Source: Halopenitus persicus (lineage in GTDB: Archaea; Halobacteriota; Halobacteria; Halobacteriales; Haloferacaceae). From it: 64,000 bases of DNA. The number at the start of each line of letters is the position of its first letter. Position 1 is the first letter of the stretch. Location: positions 93,213 through 157,212 of the forward strand of contig NZ_FNPC01000001.1 in NCBI RefSeq assembly GCF_900107205.1, read 5' to 3'. Below the pieces are notes generated by a model. That model had not been told where the DNA came from. It made no database searches and saw only the letters and a program-made list of their open reading frames with translations. Both the position numbers and the translations under genes were made by a program. Below are positions 43,346 to 50,917 of the stretch, piece after piece.

Positions 43346-44626
43346 TCAGGGGCGTCGGCGACCGATCTCGGCGATCGTCTCCGCGATCACCTCGACGCCG
43401 ACGTCGAGGCTGCGCTCGTCGACGTCGAAGGTCGGCGTGTGGTGGTCGGTCGGATGATCCGTCCCCACGAGCAGGTAGGAGGCGAGCCCGCCGTTCTCCT
43501 GCACCCGCTCCATCAGGTAGGTCACGTCCTCGCTCCACCCGAACTCCTGTTCGGGAACGACGGTGTCGACGCTCGGGATCCCGCGCGCGACCGCGCCGAT
43601 CAGCTCCCGCAGCTCGGGGTCGCTGTCGGCCCGCGGCGACTCGCTGATGACCCGCAGCGTCACGTCGCAGTCGTGCATCTCCGCGGCGGCGTAGAGGACG
43701 CGCTCGAGCTCCGTCCGCGCGTACTCCATCAGGGCCGTGGTCTCGCCGCGGACCTCGCCGTCGATGGTGATCTCCTCGGCGATGACGTTGCTCGCCGTCC
43801 CGCCCTCGATCCGGCCGACGTTCACCCGGGTCATCCCGTCGCTGTGTCGCGGGATCGCGTACGCGTTCTGGATCGCGGCCGCGACCGCCTGCATCGCGTT
43901 CGCGCCGGCGTTCGGCGCCGTGCCGGCGTGGGCACTGGCCCCCTCGAAGGTCGCGGTGAGATGGGCCATCGCCAGGGGCTTTCGTATCCCGGAGACGATC
44001 GTTCCCGTCGGATTCCCGAGGCCGACGTGCATCGCGAGCAGGTAGTCGACGTCGTCGACGTAGCCGCCCTCGACGAGCGGCTTTCCGCCGCCGGAAGTCT
44101 CCTCGGCCGGCTGGAAGAACAGCTTGAACGTCCCGGAGAAGTCGCCGTGTTTGACCGCCTCGAGCACCCCGAGTGCGATCGCCGGGTGCGCGTCGTGCCC
44201 GCAGGCGTGCATGTACCCCTCGTGTTCCGACCGGAATCCCTCGTCGGCGGGCACGTGGCCCGGTTCGTCCGACTCGGTCATCGAGACGGCGTCGAGGTCG
44301 ACCCGGAGACCGACCGTCGGACCGGGCCCGCACTCCAGTATCGCGACGCAGCCCGTATGGCCGTCCGCGGTCCGTTCGAGCACGTCGGCACGAACCCCCG
44401 CCTCGCGGGCCCGTTCGAGCCACGCGTCGAGCTCGTCCTGCTCGGGCACCGCCATTCGGTCGTCGCTCGCCAGCGCCTCGCGGCCGACCGCGAGCTCGTC
44501 GACGCCGATCCGTTCGGCCTCCTCGACGACCCGCTCGGTCGTTCGGAACTCCCGCCATCCCGGTTCCGGATGGCGATGGAACGCCCGACGGATCTCCGAC
44601 AGGCGGTTGCGTACGTCGTGGGACAT
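43346..44626 (-). CDS. M20-family amidohydrolase, copy 2
   Basis: A 426-aa paralogue of the hydrolase at 33.2-34.6 kb. Matching features are the N-terminal FHRHPEPGWREF, HACGHDAHPAIA near 135-146, FFQPAEETSGGGKP near 168-181, AIQNAYAIPRHSDGMTRVN, VISESPRADSDPEL and SYLLVGTDHPTDHHTPTFD. The metal-binding residues are intact. It lacks the Gly/Thr tail of copy 1. RidA lies just upstream on the same strand across a 19-bp repeat array. Two divergent copies in one window suggest different substrates rather than redundancy. Confidence 0.88.
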   Translation of the reverse strand: MSHDVRNRLSEIRRAFHRHPEPGWREFRTTERVVEEAERIGVDELAVGREALASDDRMAVPEQDELDAWLERAREAGVRADVLERTADGHTGCVAILECGPGPTVGLRVDLDAVSMTESDEPGHVPADEGFRSEHEGYMHACGHDAHPAIALGVLEAVKHGDFSGTFKLFFQPAEETSGGGKPLVEGGYVDDVDYLLAMHVGLGNPTGTIVSGIRKPLAMAHLTATFEGASAHAGTAPNAGANAMQAVAAAIQNAYAIPRHSDGMTRVNVGRIEGGTASNVIAEEITIDGEVRGETTALMEYARTELERVLYAAAEMHDCDVTLRVISESPRADSDPELRELIGAVARGIPSVDTVVPEQEFGWSEDVTYLMERVQENGGLASYLLVGTDHPTDHHTPTFDVDERSLDVGVEVIAETIAEIGRRRP

Positions 44627-44670
44627 CGATCTGGCGTCGGTTGGCGACGGAGGTACTTAATCGTGCCCGG

Positions 44671-44727
44671 TGGGGCGAAGCCGTTCCAGTGGGGCGAAGC
44701 CGTTCCAGCGGGGCGAAGCCGTTCCCG
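44671..44727 (+). repeat. 19-bp tandem repeat, three copies
   Basis: TGGGGCGAAGCCGTTCCAG at 44671-44689 and 44690-44708, with a variant at 44709-44727. It lies between the M20 start and the RidA stop. Confidence 0.93.
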
Positions 44728-44749
44728 GTTGGACGAGACCGTGGCCGCC

Positions 44750-45139
44750 TCAGCCGAGGGACGCGATCGCGTCCATCTCGACGTCGACGTCGTCCGGCAG
44801 CCGGGAGACCTCGACGCAGACGCGGGCCGGCGGGTCGCCCCCGAAGGCGGCGCCGTAGGCCTCGTTGACCGTCTCGTAGTCGTCGAGGTCGGTCAGGTAG
44901 ACGGTCACCTTCACGACGTCCGCGAGCCCCTCGCCGCCGGCGGCCCTGACGACGGCGTCGATGTTCGCGAGGACCTGCTCGGTCCGGTCGGCGACGTCGC
45001 CGTCGACCGGCTCGCCGGTCTCGGGATCCGCGGGCCCGTAGCCGGAGACGTAGAGTCGGTCGCCGTCGCGGACGCCCTGGGAGTACGGGTTGTCATTACT
45101 CGGTGCCTCGTCGGTGATCACGCGGTCGGTGTCTGACAT
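44750..45139 (-). CDS. ridA: RidA-family enamine/imine deaminase
   Basis: RidA hydrolyses reactive enamine/imine intermediates released by PLP enzymes such as threonine dehydratase. The 129-aa protein is family length; YSQGVRDGDRLYVSGYGP, TEQVLANIDAVVRAAG, VVKVTVYLTDLDDYETVNEAY and PPARVCVEVSRLPDDVDVEMD match the trimeric RidA fold, and the Arg in PPARVCVEV is at the expected substrate-binding position. The context with threonine ammonia-lyase and two aminotransferases fits this role. It lies between the M20 copy 2 and an aminotransferase, all on the minus strand. Confidence 0.9.
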   Translation of the reverse strand: MSDTDRVITDEAPSNDNPYSQGVRDGDRLYVSGYGPADPETGEPVDGDVADRTEQVLANIDAVVRAAGGEGLADVVKVTVYLTDLDDYETVNEAYGAAFGGDPPARVCVEVSRLPDDVDVEMDAIASLG

Positions 45140-45148
45140 TGGTGAGGT

Positions 45149-45208
45149 GGTCCGTGGTGTCGCTAGTTGGTCTGTGGTGTCGCTAGTCGGTCCGTGGTGT
45201 CGCTAGTC
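45149..45208 (-). repeat. 20-bp tandem repeat spanning an aminotransferase stop
   Basis: Units GGTCCGTGGTGTCGCTAGTC (variants) at 45149-45168, 45169-45188 and 45189-45208. The unit at 45189 includes the TAG stop of the aminotransferase at 45203 on the minus strand; the others are downstream copies. Confidence 0.93.
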
Positions 45209-46564
45209 GGTCTGTCGGTCGATGGCGTCGGCGACGATCGTCATCGCCGTGTCGGCCAGCTCCTCGGTGAGCACAAGCGGCGGGATGACGCGCAGGACGT
45301 TGCCGTGTCGGCCGGCCTTCCAGATCAGGACGCCGTGTTCGAAGCAGTCGGTCTGGATCGCGTCGACCGTCTCGTCGGCCGGATTCCCGTCGTCGTCGGT
45401 GAACTCGACGCCGATGAACAGGCCCTTGCCGCGGATCTCGGCGATCGCGTCGTTCGAGTCGGCGATCTCGGCAAACCGACCGCGGATCGTCTCGCCAAAC
45501 TCGCGGGCGTGTGCCAGCAGGTCGTGGGCCTGGATGTACTCGATCGCGCGGACGCCCGCCCGCATCGCCACCACGTGGCCGCGGTACGTGCCCGCGTGGT
45601 CGCCCGACCCCCACGTGTCCAGGTCCTCGTGGTACATCAACCCCGACAGCGGGAAGCCGACCCCGCCCAGCGCCTTCGCGGTCGTCATCGCGTCCGGCGT
45701 CACGTCGTACCACTCGCTTGCCCACCACTCCCCAGTCCGGCCGAACCCCGACTGGATCTCGTCGAACACCAGCGGCACGTCGTTGTCCGTCGCCAGATCC
45801 CGCAGTCCTTGGAGGAAGCCCTCCGGCGGCGCCACGATCCCGCCCTCGCCCTGGATCGGCTCGACGATGATCCCCGCCGGGTTCGCCAAGCCGCCATACG
45901 GGTCCTCGAGGATCGCTTTGACCTCCTCGAGGGAGTGCTCGACCGCCTCCTGAGGCGGCTTCTCCTGGTGCAACGGATTCGGATACGGCGCGTGCACTAC
46001 ATCCGCGAGCAACGGCGTGTAGTGGCTCTTGAGCTTTTTATTGCCCGTGACGCTCATCGCCCCCGAGGACGTGCCGTGATAGGCGCCACGGAACGAGATC
46101 AGCCCGTCGCCGCCCGAGTTGTACTTCGCCAGCTTGATCGCCGCCTCGTTGGCGTCAGTCCCCGTCGGACCGCCGAAGACGAAGCGATTCTGGTCTTTTA
46201 AACCAGGTGGCGCGATCTCGTTGAGCCGTTCGATGAGGTCGAGGCGCGCCTCCGTGGGGAAGTCGATCGTGTGAACGAGCTTGTCGGCCTGCTCGTGGAC
46301 GGCCTCGAGCACGTAGGGGTTCGAGTGCCCCACGTTCAACACGCCGATGCCGCCGAAGAGATCGATGTAGGTGTTGCCGTCCGGATCGCGAACGGTCGCG
46401 CCCTTTCCCTCCTCGAAGGCGACGGGAATGTCCTCGGGATACGCCACCGCGCTCGAATCGATCTCGCGCTGTTTCTCCAGCAGTTCCCGCGAGCGCGGTC
46501 CGGGGACGTCCCCGACTGACGGTGCGTCGTCGAAATGAAGCTCCTCGATCGGTGGTCCGGCCAT
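45203..46564 (-). CDS. class III aminotransferase resembling diaminobutyrate transaminase (Dat/EctB group)
   Basis: A 453-aa PLP aminotransferase. [46 protein letters not shown] and the PLP lysine in [16 protein letters not shown] are clear. The following [14 protein letters not shown] region resembles the HAGTFRGN block of 2,4-diaminobutyrate:2-oxoglutarate transaminases, so a diamine or omega-amino substrate is my best inference. The start at 46564 ([16 protein letters not shown]) is supported by TATTTATTG about 25 bp upstream. It lies upstream of RidA on the same strand and is divergent from the TPI-like gene. Confidence 0.85.
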   Translation of the reverse strand: MAGPPIEELHFDDAPSVGDVPGPRSRELLEKQREIDSSAVAYPEDIPVAFEEGKGATVRDPDGNTYIDLFGGIGVLNVGHSNPYVLEAVHEQADKLVHTIDFPTEARLDLIERLNEIAPPGLKDQNRFVFGGPTGTDANEAAIKLAKYNSGGDGLISFRGAYHGTSSGAMSVTGNKKLKSHYTPLLADVVHAPYPNPLHQEKPPQEAVEHSLEEVKAILEDPYGGLANPAGIIVEPIQGEGGIVAPPEGFLQGLRDLATDNDVPLVFDEIQSGFGRTGEWWASEWYDVTPDAMTTAKALGGVGFPLSGLMYHEDLDTWGSGDHAGTYRGHVVAMRAGVRAIEYIQAHDLLAHAREFGETIRGRFAEIADSNDAIAEIRGKGLFIGVEFTDDDGNPADETVDAIQTDCFEHGVLIWKAGRHGNVLRVIPPLVLTEELADTAMTIVADAIDRQTD

Positions 46565-46730
46565 GGATGCGGTAACGAACGACGTCAATAAATATCTGTC
46601 TACGGATTATAGGACTAGCGTACACAATTTTTGAATTCGAGTTCGGAACCGGGACGGGATTCGGCCTCGGATCCGGAGCGACGTTCGGATCCGACGTCTA
46701 TTTATAAGGGCGGCGGTCGGATCGCTCGAT

Positions 46731-47453
46731 ATGGCGCTTCCCACCCCCGCTTTTCTCTGTAGCTTCAAGACGTATCCGGGGACCGCCGGTCGTGACGGCC
46801 TCGAACTGGCGCGGTCGCTCTCACGCGCCGCGACCGATGCGGCGGAGCGAACGGAATCGGAGCGGTCGTCGCCGATCCGACTCGCCGTCGCCCCGCAGAC
46901 GCCCGACGTTCGTCTCCTCTCGCGGGAGACCGACCTCACCGTGATCGCGCAGGCGGCCGACGCCGCGGATCCGGGTGAGGGAACCGGTGACGTGCTCGTC
47001 GAGACGCTGGCCGATGCCGGGGCGGATGCCGTCTTCGTGAACCACCCGGAACGCGAGCAGTCGCTGCCCGCGACGCGGACGCTGATCGAGCGTTGTGCGG
47101 ACTCCGGGATGGACGCGATCGTCTGCGTGCGTGGCGTGGAGGAGGGGATCGCGGCCGTGGAGCTGGGCGCGGACTGGCTCCTGCTCGAGAAGCCCACGGA
47201 CGTCGCCTCCGGGGACCCGCTCGTGCGGCGTCACCCGGATCGCGTCCGAACGTTCGTCGAGCGGGTTCGCTCGGCGGCCGCGGCACACGGGCGTGACGTC
47301 GCGATCGCGGTCGGCGGCGGGATCTCGCGGCCCGCGGACGTGGCTGCCGCCTTCGAGCTCGGCGTCGACGCGGTCGGCGCGGCCTCGAGCGTCGTCACCG
47401 CCGCGGATCCGGCGGCCCGTCTCGAAACGCTGCTGTCGGAGGACCCGTCGTAG
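46731..47453 (+). CDS. divergent triosephosphate-isomerase-like protein
   Basis: A 240-aa TIM-barrel protein of the TPI family. The catalytic Lys13 is in SFKTYPG, a His about residue 105 in VNHPERE and a Glu about 154 in LLLEKPTDVASG align with the TPI triad, but flanking residues differ from both bacterial (SERR, EPVWAIGTG) and archaeal (NHSERR, EPPELIGTG) consensus. The phosphate-binding C-terminal loop GGGISRPADVAAA is present. It may be the organism's TPI in divergent form or a paralogue with another sugar phosphate. CTATTTATAAGG about 25 bp before the ATG supports a leaderless start. Confidence 0.75.
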   Translation: MALPTPAFLCSFKTYPGTAGRDGLELARSLSRAATDAAERTESERSSPIRLAVAPQTPDVRLLSRETDLTVIAQAADAADPGEGTGDVLVETLADAGADAVFVNHPEREQSLPATRTLIERCADSGMDAIVCVRGVEEGIAAVELGADWLLLEKPTDVASGDPLVRRHPDRVRTFVERVRSAAAAHGRDVAIAVGGGISRPADVAAAFELGVDAVGAASSVVTAADPAARLETLLSEDPS

Positions 47454-47481
47454 CTCCCGATTATACGGCGAACGTGGACAG

Positions 47482-47967
47482 TCACCCGTGACGGTTCTCG
47501 CCCAGCCTTTCGGACACACGACGGTTCATCGGGATCGCGGTCGGGGGGCCGAGGAGCACCGCTCCGAACGACCCGAGCGGAGCGAGCAGGACGAACGGAA
47601 TCCCGACCCCCGTCCCGAGGATCGAGAGGAGAACCAACGCAAAGCCGACGGAAACAACCACGAGTAGGCGTTGCCCAAGCGCGTGACAGAACACGACCGC
47701 CACGCTCGCGTATTCGGTTCCGTAGTCGTCACGGAATCGCCCGGCGTCCGCGAGTGCGGCCAGCAGGTGGACCGTGCCATATCCGACGAGAGTCACCGCT
47801 CCCGTCCACCACGAGACCAACAGAACGGGTTCGGTTGGGCTGGAGGGTCCGTTCGTCACGAGCGCCACGAAGGGCCCGAACGAGATCGCCATCGCGAGGA
47901 AAACCAAGATCAATATCGCGTTTGAATCACGTATCCGGCGAGCATGTTCCGAACGGAGACGGGCCAT
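47482..47967 (-). CDS. small membrane protein, hypothetical
   Basis: A 161-aa membrane protein with four hydrophobic segments (LILVFLAMAISFGPFVALV; PVLLVSWWTGAVTLVGYGTVHLLAALA; LVVVSVGFALVLLSILGTGVG; PFVLLAPLGSFGAVLLGPP). The start at 47967 (MARLRSEHARRIRDSNA) is chosen over an upstream extension that is basic and repeat-derived. No family recognised. It is convergent with the TPI-like gene. TTACCAATTTTG about 25 bp upstream is a weak TATA candidate. Confidence 0.6.
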   Translation of the reverse strand: MARLRSEHARRIRDSNAILILVFLAMAISFGPFVALVTNGPSSPTEPVLLVSWWTGAVTLVGYGTVHLLAALADAGRFRDDYGTEYASVAVVFCHALGQRLLVVVSVGFALVLLSILGTGVGIPFVLLAPLGSFGAVLLGPPTAIPMNRRVSERLGENRHG

Positions 47968-48066
47968 CAAACGACCGGTATCCGACAAAATTGGTAAAGT
48001 TATGGGAGGAATCGAGCGAGTGCTGCCGTCGTCGCCGTCCACAGGCGGCTCTCGCGAGCGGAATTC

Positions 48067-48117
48067 GGCGGACAAAGACATACGGCGGCGGACAAAGACA
48101 TACGGGCGGACAAAGAC
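48067..48117 (+). repeat. about 20-bp tandem repeat, three copies
   Basis: GGCGGACAAAGACATAC at 48067 and 48087, with a variant GGCGGACAAAGAC at 48105. The periods are 20 and 18 bp. It lies in the gap between two small membrane protein genes. Confidence 0.85.
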
Positions 48118-48151
48118 GATGTGGTGGAGAGCGACCGCTGGGCCGTCTCTT

Positions 48152-48397
48152 CTACGGCTCGATCGCTGCAGCCGCCTCGTCGTCGCCCGTCGGGCCCGCG
48201 GACGTGTACAGGCCGGCAAGCGCCAGCAGGACGAAGATCGCACCCTCGACCCGTGCGGCCGTGTACACCCACTCCCGAGTCTCGAGGTCGTCCGGCGTCC
48301 GATACGCCAACCGGGTCGCGGCGGCGACGACGGCGCGGGGACAGAGGAGTTCGACCAGTCCGAACAGTCCGATCAGGAGCTCGATGTGGCGGCGCAT
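48152..48397 (-). CDS. small membrane protein, hypothetical
   Basis: An 81-aa protein with two hydrophobic segments (IELLIGLFGLVELLCPRAVVA and VEGAIFVLLALAGLYTSAG) separated by a polar stretch with TRLAYRTPDDLETREWVYTA. The ATG at 48397 (MRRHIELLIGLFG) is preceded by a T-rich CGCTTTTTG about 28 bp upstream. Similar short two-helix proteins are common in haloarchaea; no function known to me. Confidence 0.65.
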   Translation of the reverse strand: MRRHIELLIGLFGLVELLCPRAVVAAATRLAYRTPDDLETREWVYTAARVEGAIFVLLALAGLYTSAGPTGDDEAAAAIEP

Positions 48398-48448
48398 ACG
48401 TCTCGATACGCGGCCGGCGGACAAAAAGCGCGCGGCTCCGACTCGTTT

Positions 48449-48522
48449 CCGTTCACGCACCGGTGGTTTTCGTTTCAGTGGTTTCGTTCACGCACCGGCG
48501 GCCGCCGTTCACGCACCGGCGG
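48449..48522 (+). repeat. 17-21-bp direct repeats
   Basis: CGTTCACGCACCGGTGG (about 48449) and CGTTCACGCACCGGCGG at 48485 and 48506 (21-bp spacing). They lie between the small membrane protein start and the MoaD-like gene stop. Confidence 0.85.
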
Positions 48523-48568
48523 CCCGACCTCGGCACCCGGATCCCCGTCCCCCGGATACCGGAAGGAA

Positions 48569-48868
48569 TCACCGCTTCGATCCGGTGGTCACACACCCGC
48601 CGTACACCGAGGGCGTGAGCCGGATCACGTCGCCGTCCCGCAGCGGCGTCTCGGGCCCCTCGAGGTGCCGGATGTTCTTCGTGTTCCGGGTGACGGCGAC
48701 CTCGCCGACCAGCGATCCGCCGTCGATCAGTCGTCCCGACAGCTCCGGATATCGGTCCTCCAGCTCCGCGAGAAGGTCGCCGTACGTCTCGGCGGCGGTC
48801 TCGATCTCGATCGACCGCTCGCCGACGTCCTCCCGGAACGGCCCGAAGAAGCGACATTCGATCTGCAC
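48569..48868 (-). CDS. MoaD/ThiS-like ubiquitin-fold protein (SAMP-like) with tail after Gly-Gly
   Basis: A 99-aa beta-grasp protein of the MoaD family that includes the archaeal small modifiers SAMP1-3. The fold spans residues 1-91, ending RLTPSVYGG, where the activated C-terminal Gly-Gly would lie. Unlike family members it then continues CVTTGSKR. This extension would have to be removed, or the protein may not be conjugated or thiocarboxylated. A GTG start is used at 48868; TATA-like GTAAAAGCC is about 28 bp upstream. A one-base shift just after the Gly-Gly codons would end the protein two codons later, so an error is possible. Confidence 0.82.
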   Translation of the reverse strand: MQIECRFFGPFREDVGERSIEIETAAETYGDLLAELEDRYPELSGRLIDGGSLVGEVAVTRNTKNIRHLEGPETPLRDGDVIRLTPSVYGGCVTTGSKR

Positions 48869-49025
48869 GAGGGACGGATACGGCGGTGACCGGCTTTTAC
48901 CCGTCGATCGGGGGATACGTGATCACGTCATCGGTGCCGACAGGTATTGCCGATGAGATCGAGCGGAGACAGGAATCGCCATAATCAACCTGCATAAAGA
49001 TGTGGAGTCTATATTAGCACCCGTT

Positions 49026-50180
49026 ATGGACACGGAGTTCGCCTACTGGGTGCCGAACGTCAGCGGAGGCCTCGTGGTCTCCGATTGGGACATGGACACG
49101 GACTGGACCTACGAGTACAACCTCGAACTGGCCCGCACCGCCGAGGAGGTCGGGTTCGAGTACGCGCTCGCGCAGGCGCGGTTCTTCGGGAGCTACGGCG
49201 CGGACCGACAGCTGGAGGCGCTTTCGGTCGCCAACGCGCTGGCCGCACAGACCGAGGAGCTGCACGTCATCGGCGCGGTCCACCCCGGCCTCTGGGAGCC
49301 CGGGCCGCTCGCGAACTTCATCTCGACGGCCGACCGGATCAGCAACGGCCGGTTCTCGATCAACGTCGTCAGCGGCTGGTTTAAAGGGGAGTTCACCGGC
49401 TTCGGGCAGCCGTGGCTCGCACACGACGAGCGCTACGCGCGCTCGGAGGAGTTCATCGAGGTGCTGAAGCGACTGTGGTCCGAGGAGTACGCCACCTACG
49501 ACGGACGCTTTTACACGATCGGGAAGGACATCGACGGCTTCGAGGGCGCGCCGATGCAGCCGAAGCCGGTCCAGGATCCGTATCCGCAGGTCTTCCAGGG
49601 CGGGAACTCGAAGGCCGCGCGGAAGATGGCGGCGCGGCAGGCCGACGTCCTGTTCATCAACGGCGGCAGCCTCGAGACGATCCGCGGGATCATCGAGGAC
49701 GTCGAGTCCTACGCCGAGGAGTTCGGGACCGAGCCGCCGCGGTTCGCCGCCAACGGCTTCGTCATCCAGCGCGACACCGAGGCCGAGGCCAAGGAGACGC
49801 TGGAGGGGATCATCGAGAACGCCACCGACGAGGCCGTCGAGGCGTTCCGCGAGCAGGTCAAACAGGCCGGCCAGTCCTCCGCCGAGGGCGAGGGGATGTG
49901 GGACGACTCCGACTTCGAGGACCTGGTTCAGTACAACGACGGGTTCAAGACCGGCCTCATCGGGACGAAAGAGCAGATCGTCGAGCGGATCCGCAAGCTC
50001 GACGCGATCGGCGTCGACATCGTGCTCGCCGGGTTCCTCCACTACGACACCGAGCTCGAGCAGTTCGGCGAGGAGATCATCCCGGCCGTCCGGGAGGCCG
50101 ACCCCATCGAGGTCGACGACGTCGACGACGTGATCGACGAGGACGTCGAGTCGATCGGCGGCGCGGAGGTCGCCCGATAG
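49026..50180 (+). CDS. LLM-class flavin monooxygenase, SfnG-like
   Basis: A 384-aa bacterial-luciferase-fold monooxygenase using reduced FMN. The N-terminus FAYWVPNVSGGLVVSDW closely resembles FMNH2-dependent dimethylsulfone monooxygenase SfnG, and SGWFKGEFTGFGQPWLAHDE and YPQVFQGGNSKAARKMAA fit the alkanesulfonate monooxygenase group. The acidic C-terminal 30 residues are an addition. I chose the ATG at 49026 (MDTEFAYWV) because TGCATAAAGA lies about 28 bp upstream. The FMN reductase gene starts at the next base after its stop. Sulfone or other organosulfur substrates are inferred, not shown. Confidence 0.87.
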   Translation: MDTEFAYWVPNVSGGLVVSDWDMDTDWTYEYNLELARTAEEVGFEYALAQARFFGSYGADRQLEALSVANALAAQTEELHVIGAVHPGLWEPGPLANFISTADRISNGRFSINVVSGWFKGEFTGFGQPWLAHDERYARSEEFIEVLKRLWSEEYATYDGRFYTIGKDIDGFEGAPMQPKPVQDPYPQVFQGGNSKAARKMAARQADVLFINGGSLETIRGIIEDVESYAEEFGTEPPRFAANGFVIQRDTEAEAKETLEGIIENATDEAVEAFREQVKQAGQSSAEGEGMWDDSDFEDLVQYNDGFKTGLIGTKEQIVERIRKLDAIGVDIVLAGFLHYDTELEQFGEEIIPAVREADPIEVDDVDDVIDEDVESIGGAEVAR

Positions 50181-50828
50181 ATGGCCGCTGACCGAACCCT
50201 CCTCGGGATCGTCGGCAGCGTGTCGGATCCCTCCAAGACGGCCACCGCGGTCGAGACCGCGCTCGAGGCGGCTGCGGAACGAGACGGGGTCACCACCGAG
50301 ACGCTCCGACTATCCGACCACGACCTCGTCACCGCCGACGGGCGGACGCTCGACGCCTACGAGGGCGACACCGCCGCGGCCCTCGAGGCGATCGTGGAGG
50401 CGGACGCCTACGTCGTCGGAACGCCGATCTACCGCGGGTCCCTCTCGGGCGCGCTGAAGAACCTGTTCGATATGGTCCCGCGGGGGATGTGGCAGGCCGA
50501 CGTCGCTCCCTTCGAGGACGCCGCCGTCGGGCTCGTCGCGACCGGCGCGACGAACCACCACTACCTCGCGATCGACCAGGAGCTGCGCCCGATCTTCGGC
50601 TTCTTCGGCGCCCACACGGTCGGCGGGAGCGTCTACGCGACCGACGACCACTTCGAGTCGCTCGCTGACGGCGGGGACGGCACCGATGACGCCGGCGGCG
50701 CCGGCGGCTATGCGGTCGCCGACGACGCCCTGGGCGAACGACTCGCCGACCTCGGGCGTGCCACCGTGGAGCTCGACGCCGCGCTGGCGGACGCCGACGC
50801 CCTCACCGGTCTGGGCCCGCAGTTCTAG
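50181..50828 (+). CDS. NAD(P)H-dependent FMN reductase (monooxygenase partner)
   Basis: A 215-aa flavodoxin-fold reductase of the SsuE/MsuE family that supplies FMNH2. Motifs are GIVGSVSDPSKT (FMN phosphate loop) and VVGTPIYRGSLSGALKNLFD near 70-90. A Gly/Asp-rich loop (GGDGTDDAGGAGG) precedes the C-terminal helices. Its ATG directly abuts the stop of the monooxygenase gene, so the two form a two-component flavin monooxygenase operon. Confidence 0.87.
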   Translation: MAADRTLLGIVGSVSDPSKTATAVETALEAAAERDGVTTETLRLSDHDLVTADGRTLDAYEGDTAAALEAIVEADAYVVGTPIYRGSLSGALKNLFDMVPRGMWQADVAPFEDAAVGLVATGATNHHYLAIDQELRPIFGFFGAHTVGGSVYATDDHFESLADGGDGTDDAGGAGGYAVADDALGERLADLGRATVELDAALADADALTGLGPQF

Positions 50829-50917
50829 TTGACCAGCAGGTCCCGGTCGCTTCTCGGTCCGCGGCCGACGTCGTTCCGACGCCGAGGTTTAAGTCCGATC
50901 GCGAGCGACCGACGGGT

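Noticed and set aside
42383-45136. About 917-codon plus-strand open frame opposite the M20, RidA and hypothetical genes
   Set aside because: It is an antisense shadow of three well-supported minus-strand genes.
47968-48243. N-terminal extension of the membrane protein at 47482-47967
   Set aside because: The extension is encoded by the GGCGGACAAAGACATAC repeats and is basic; the Met at 47967 directly precedes the membrane domain.
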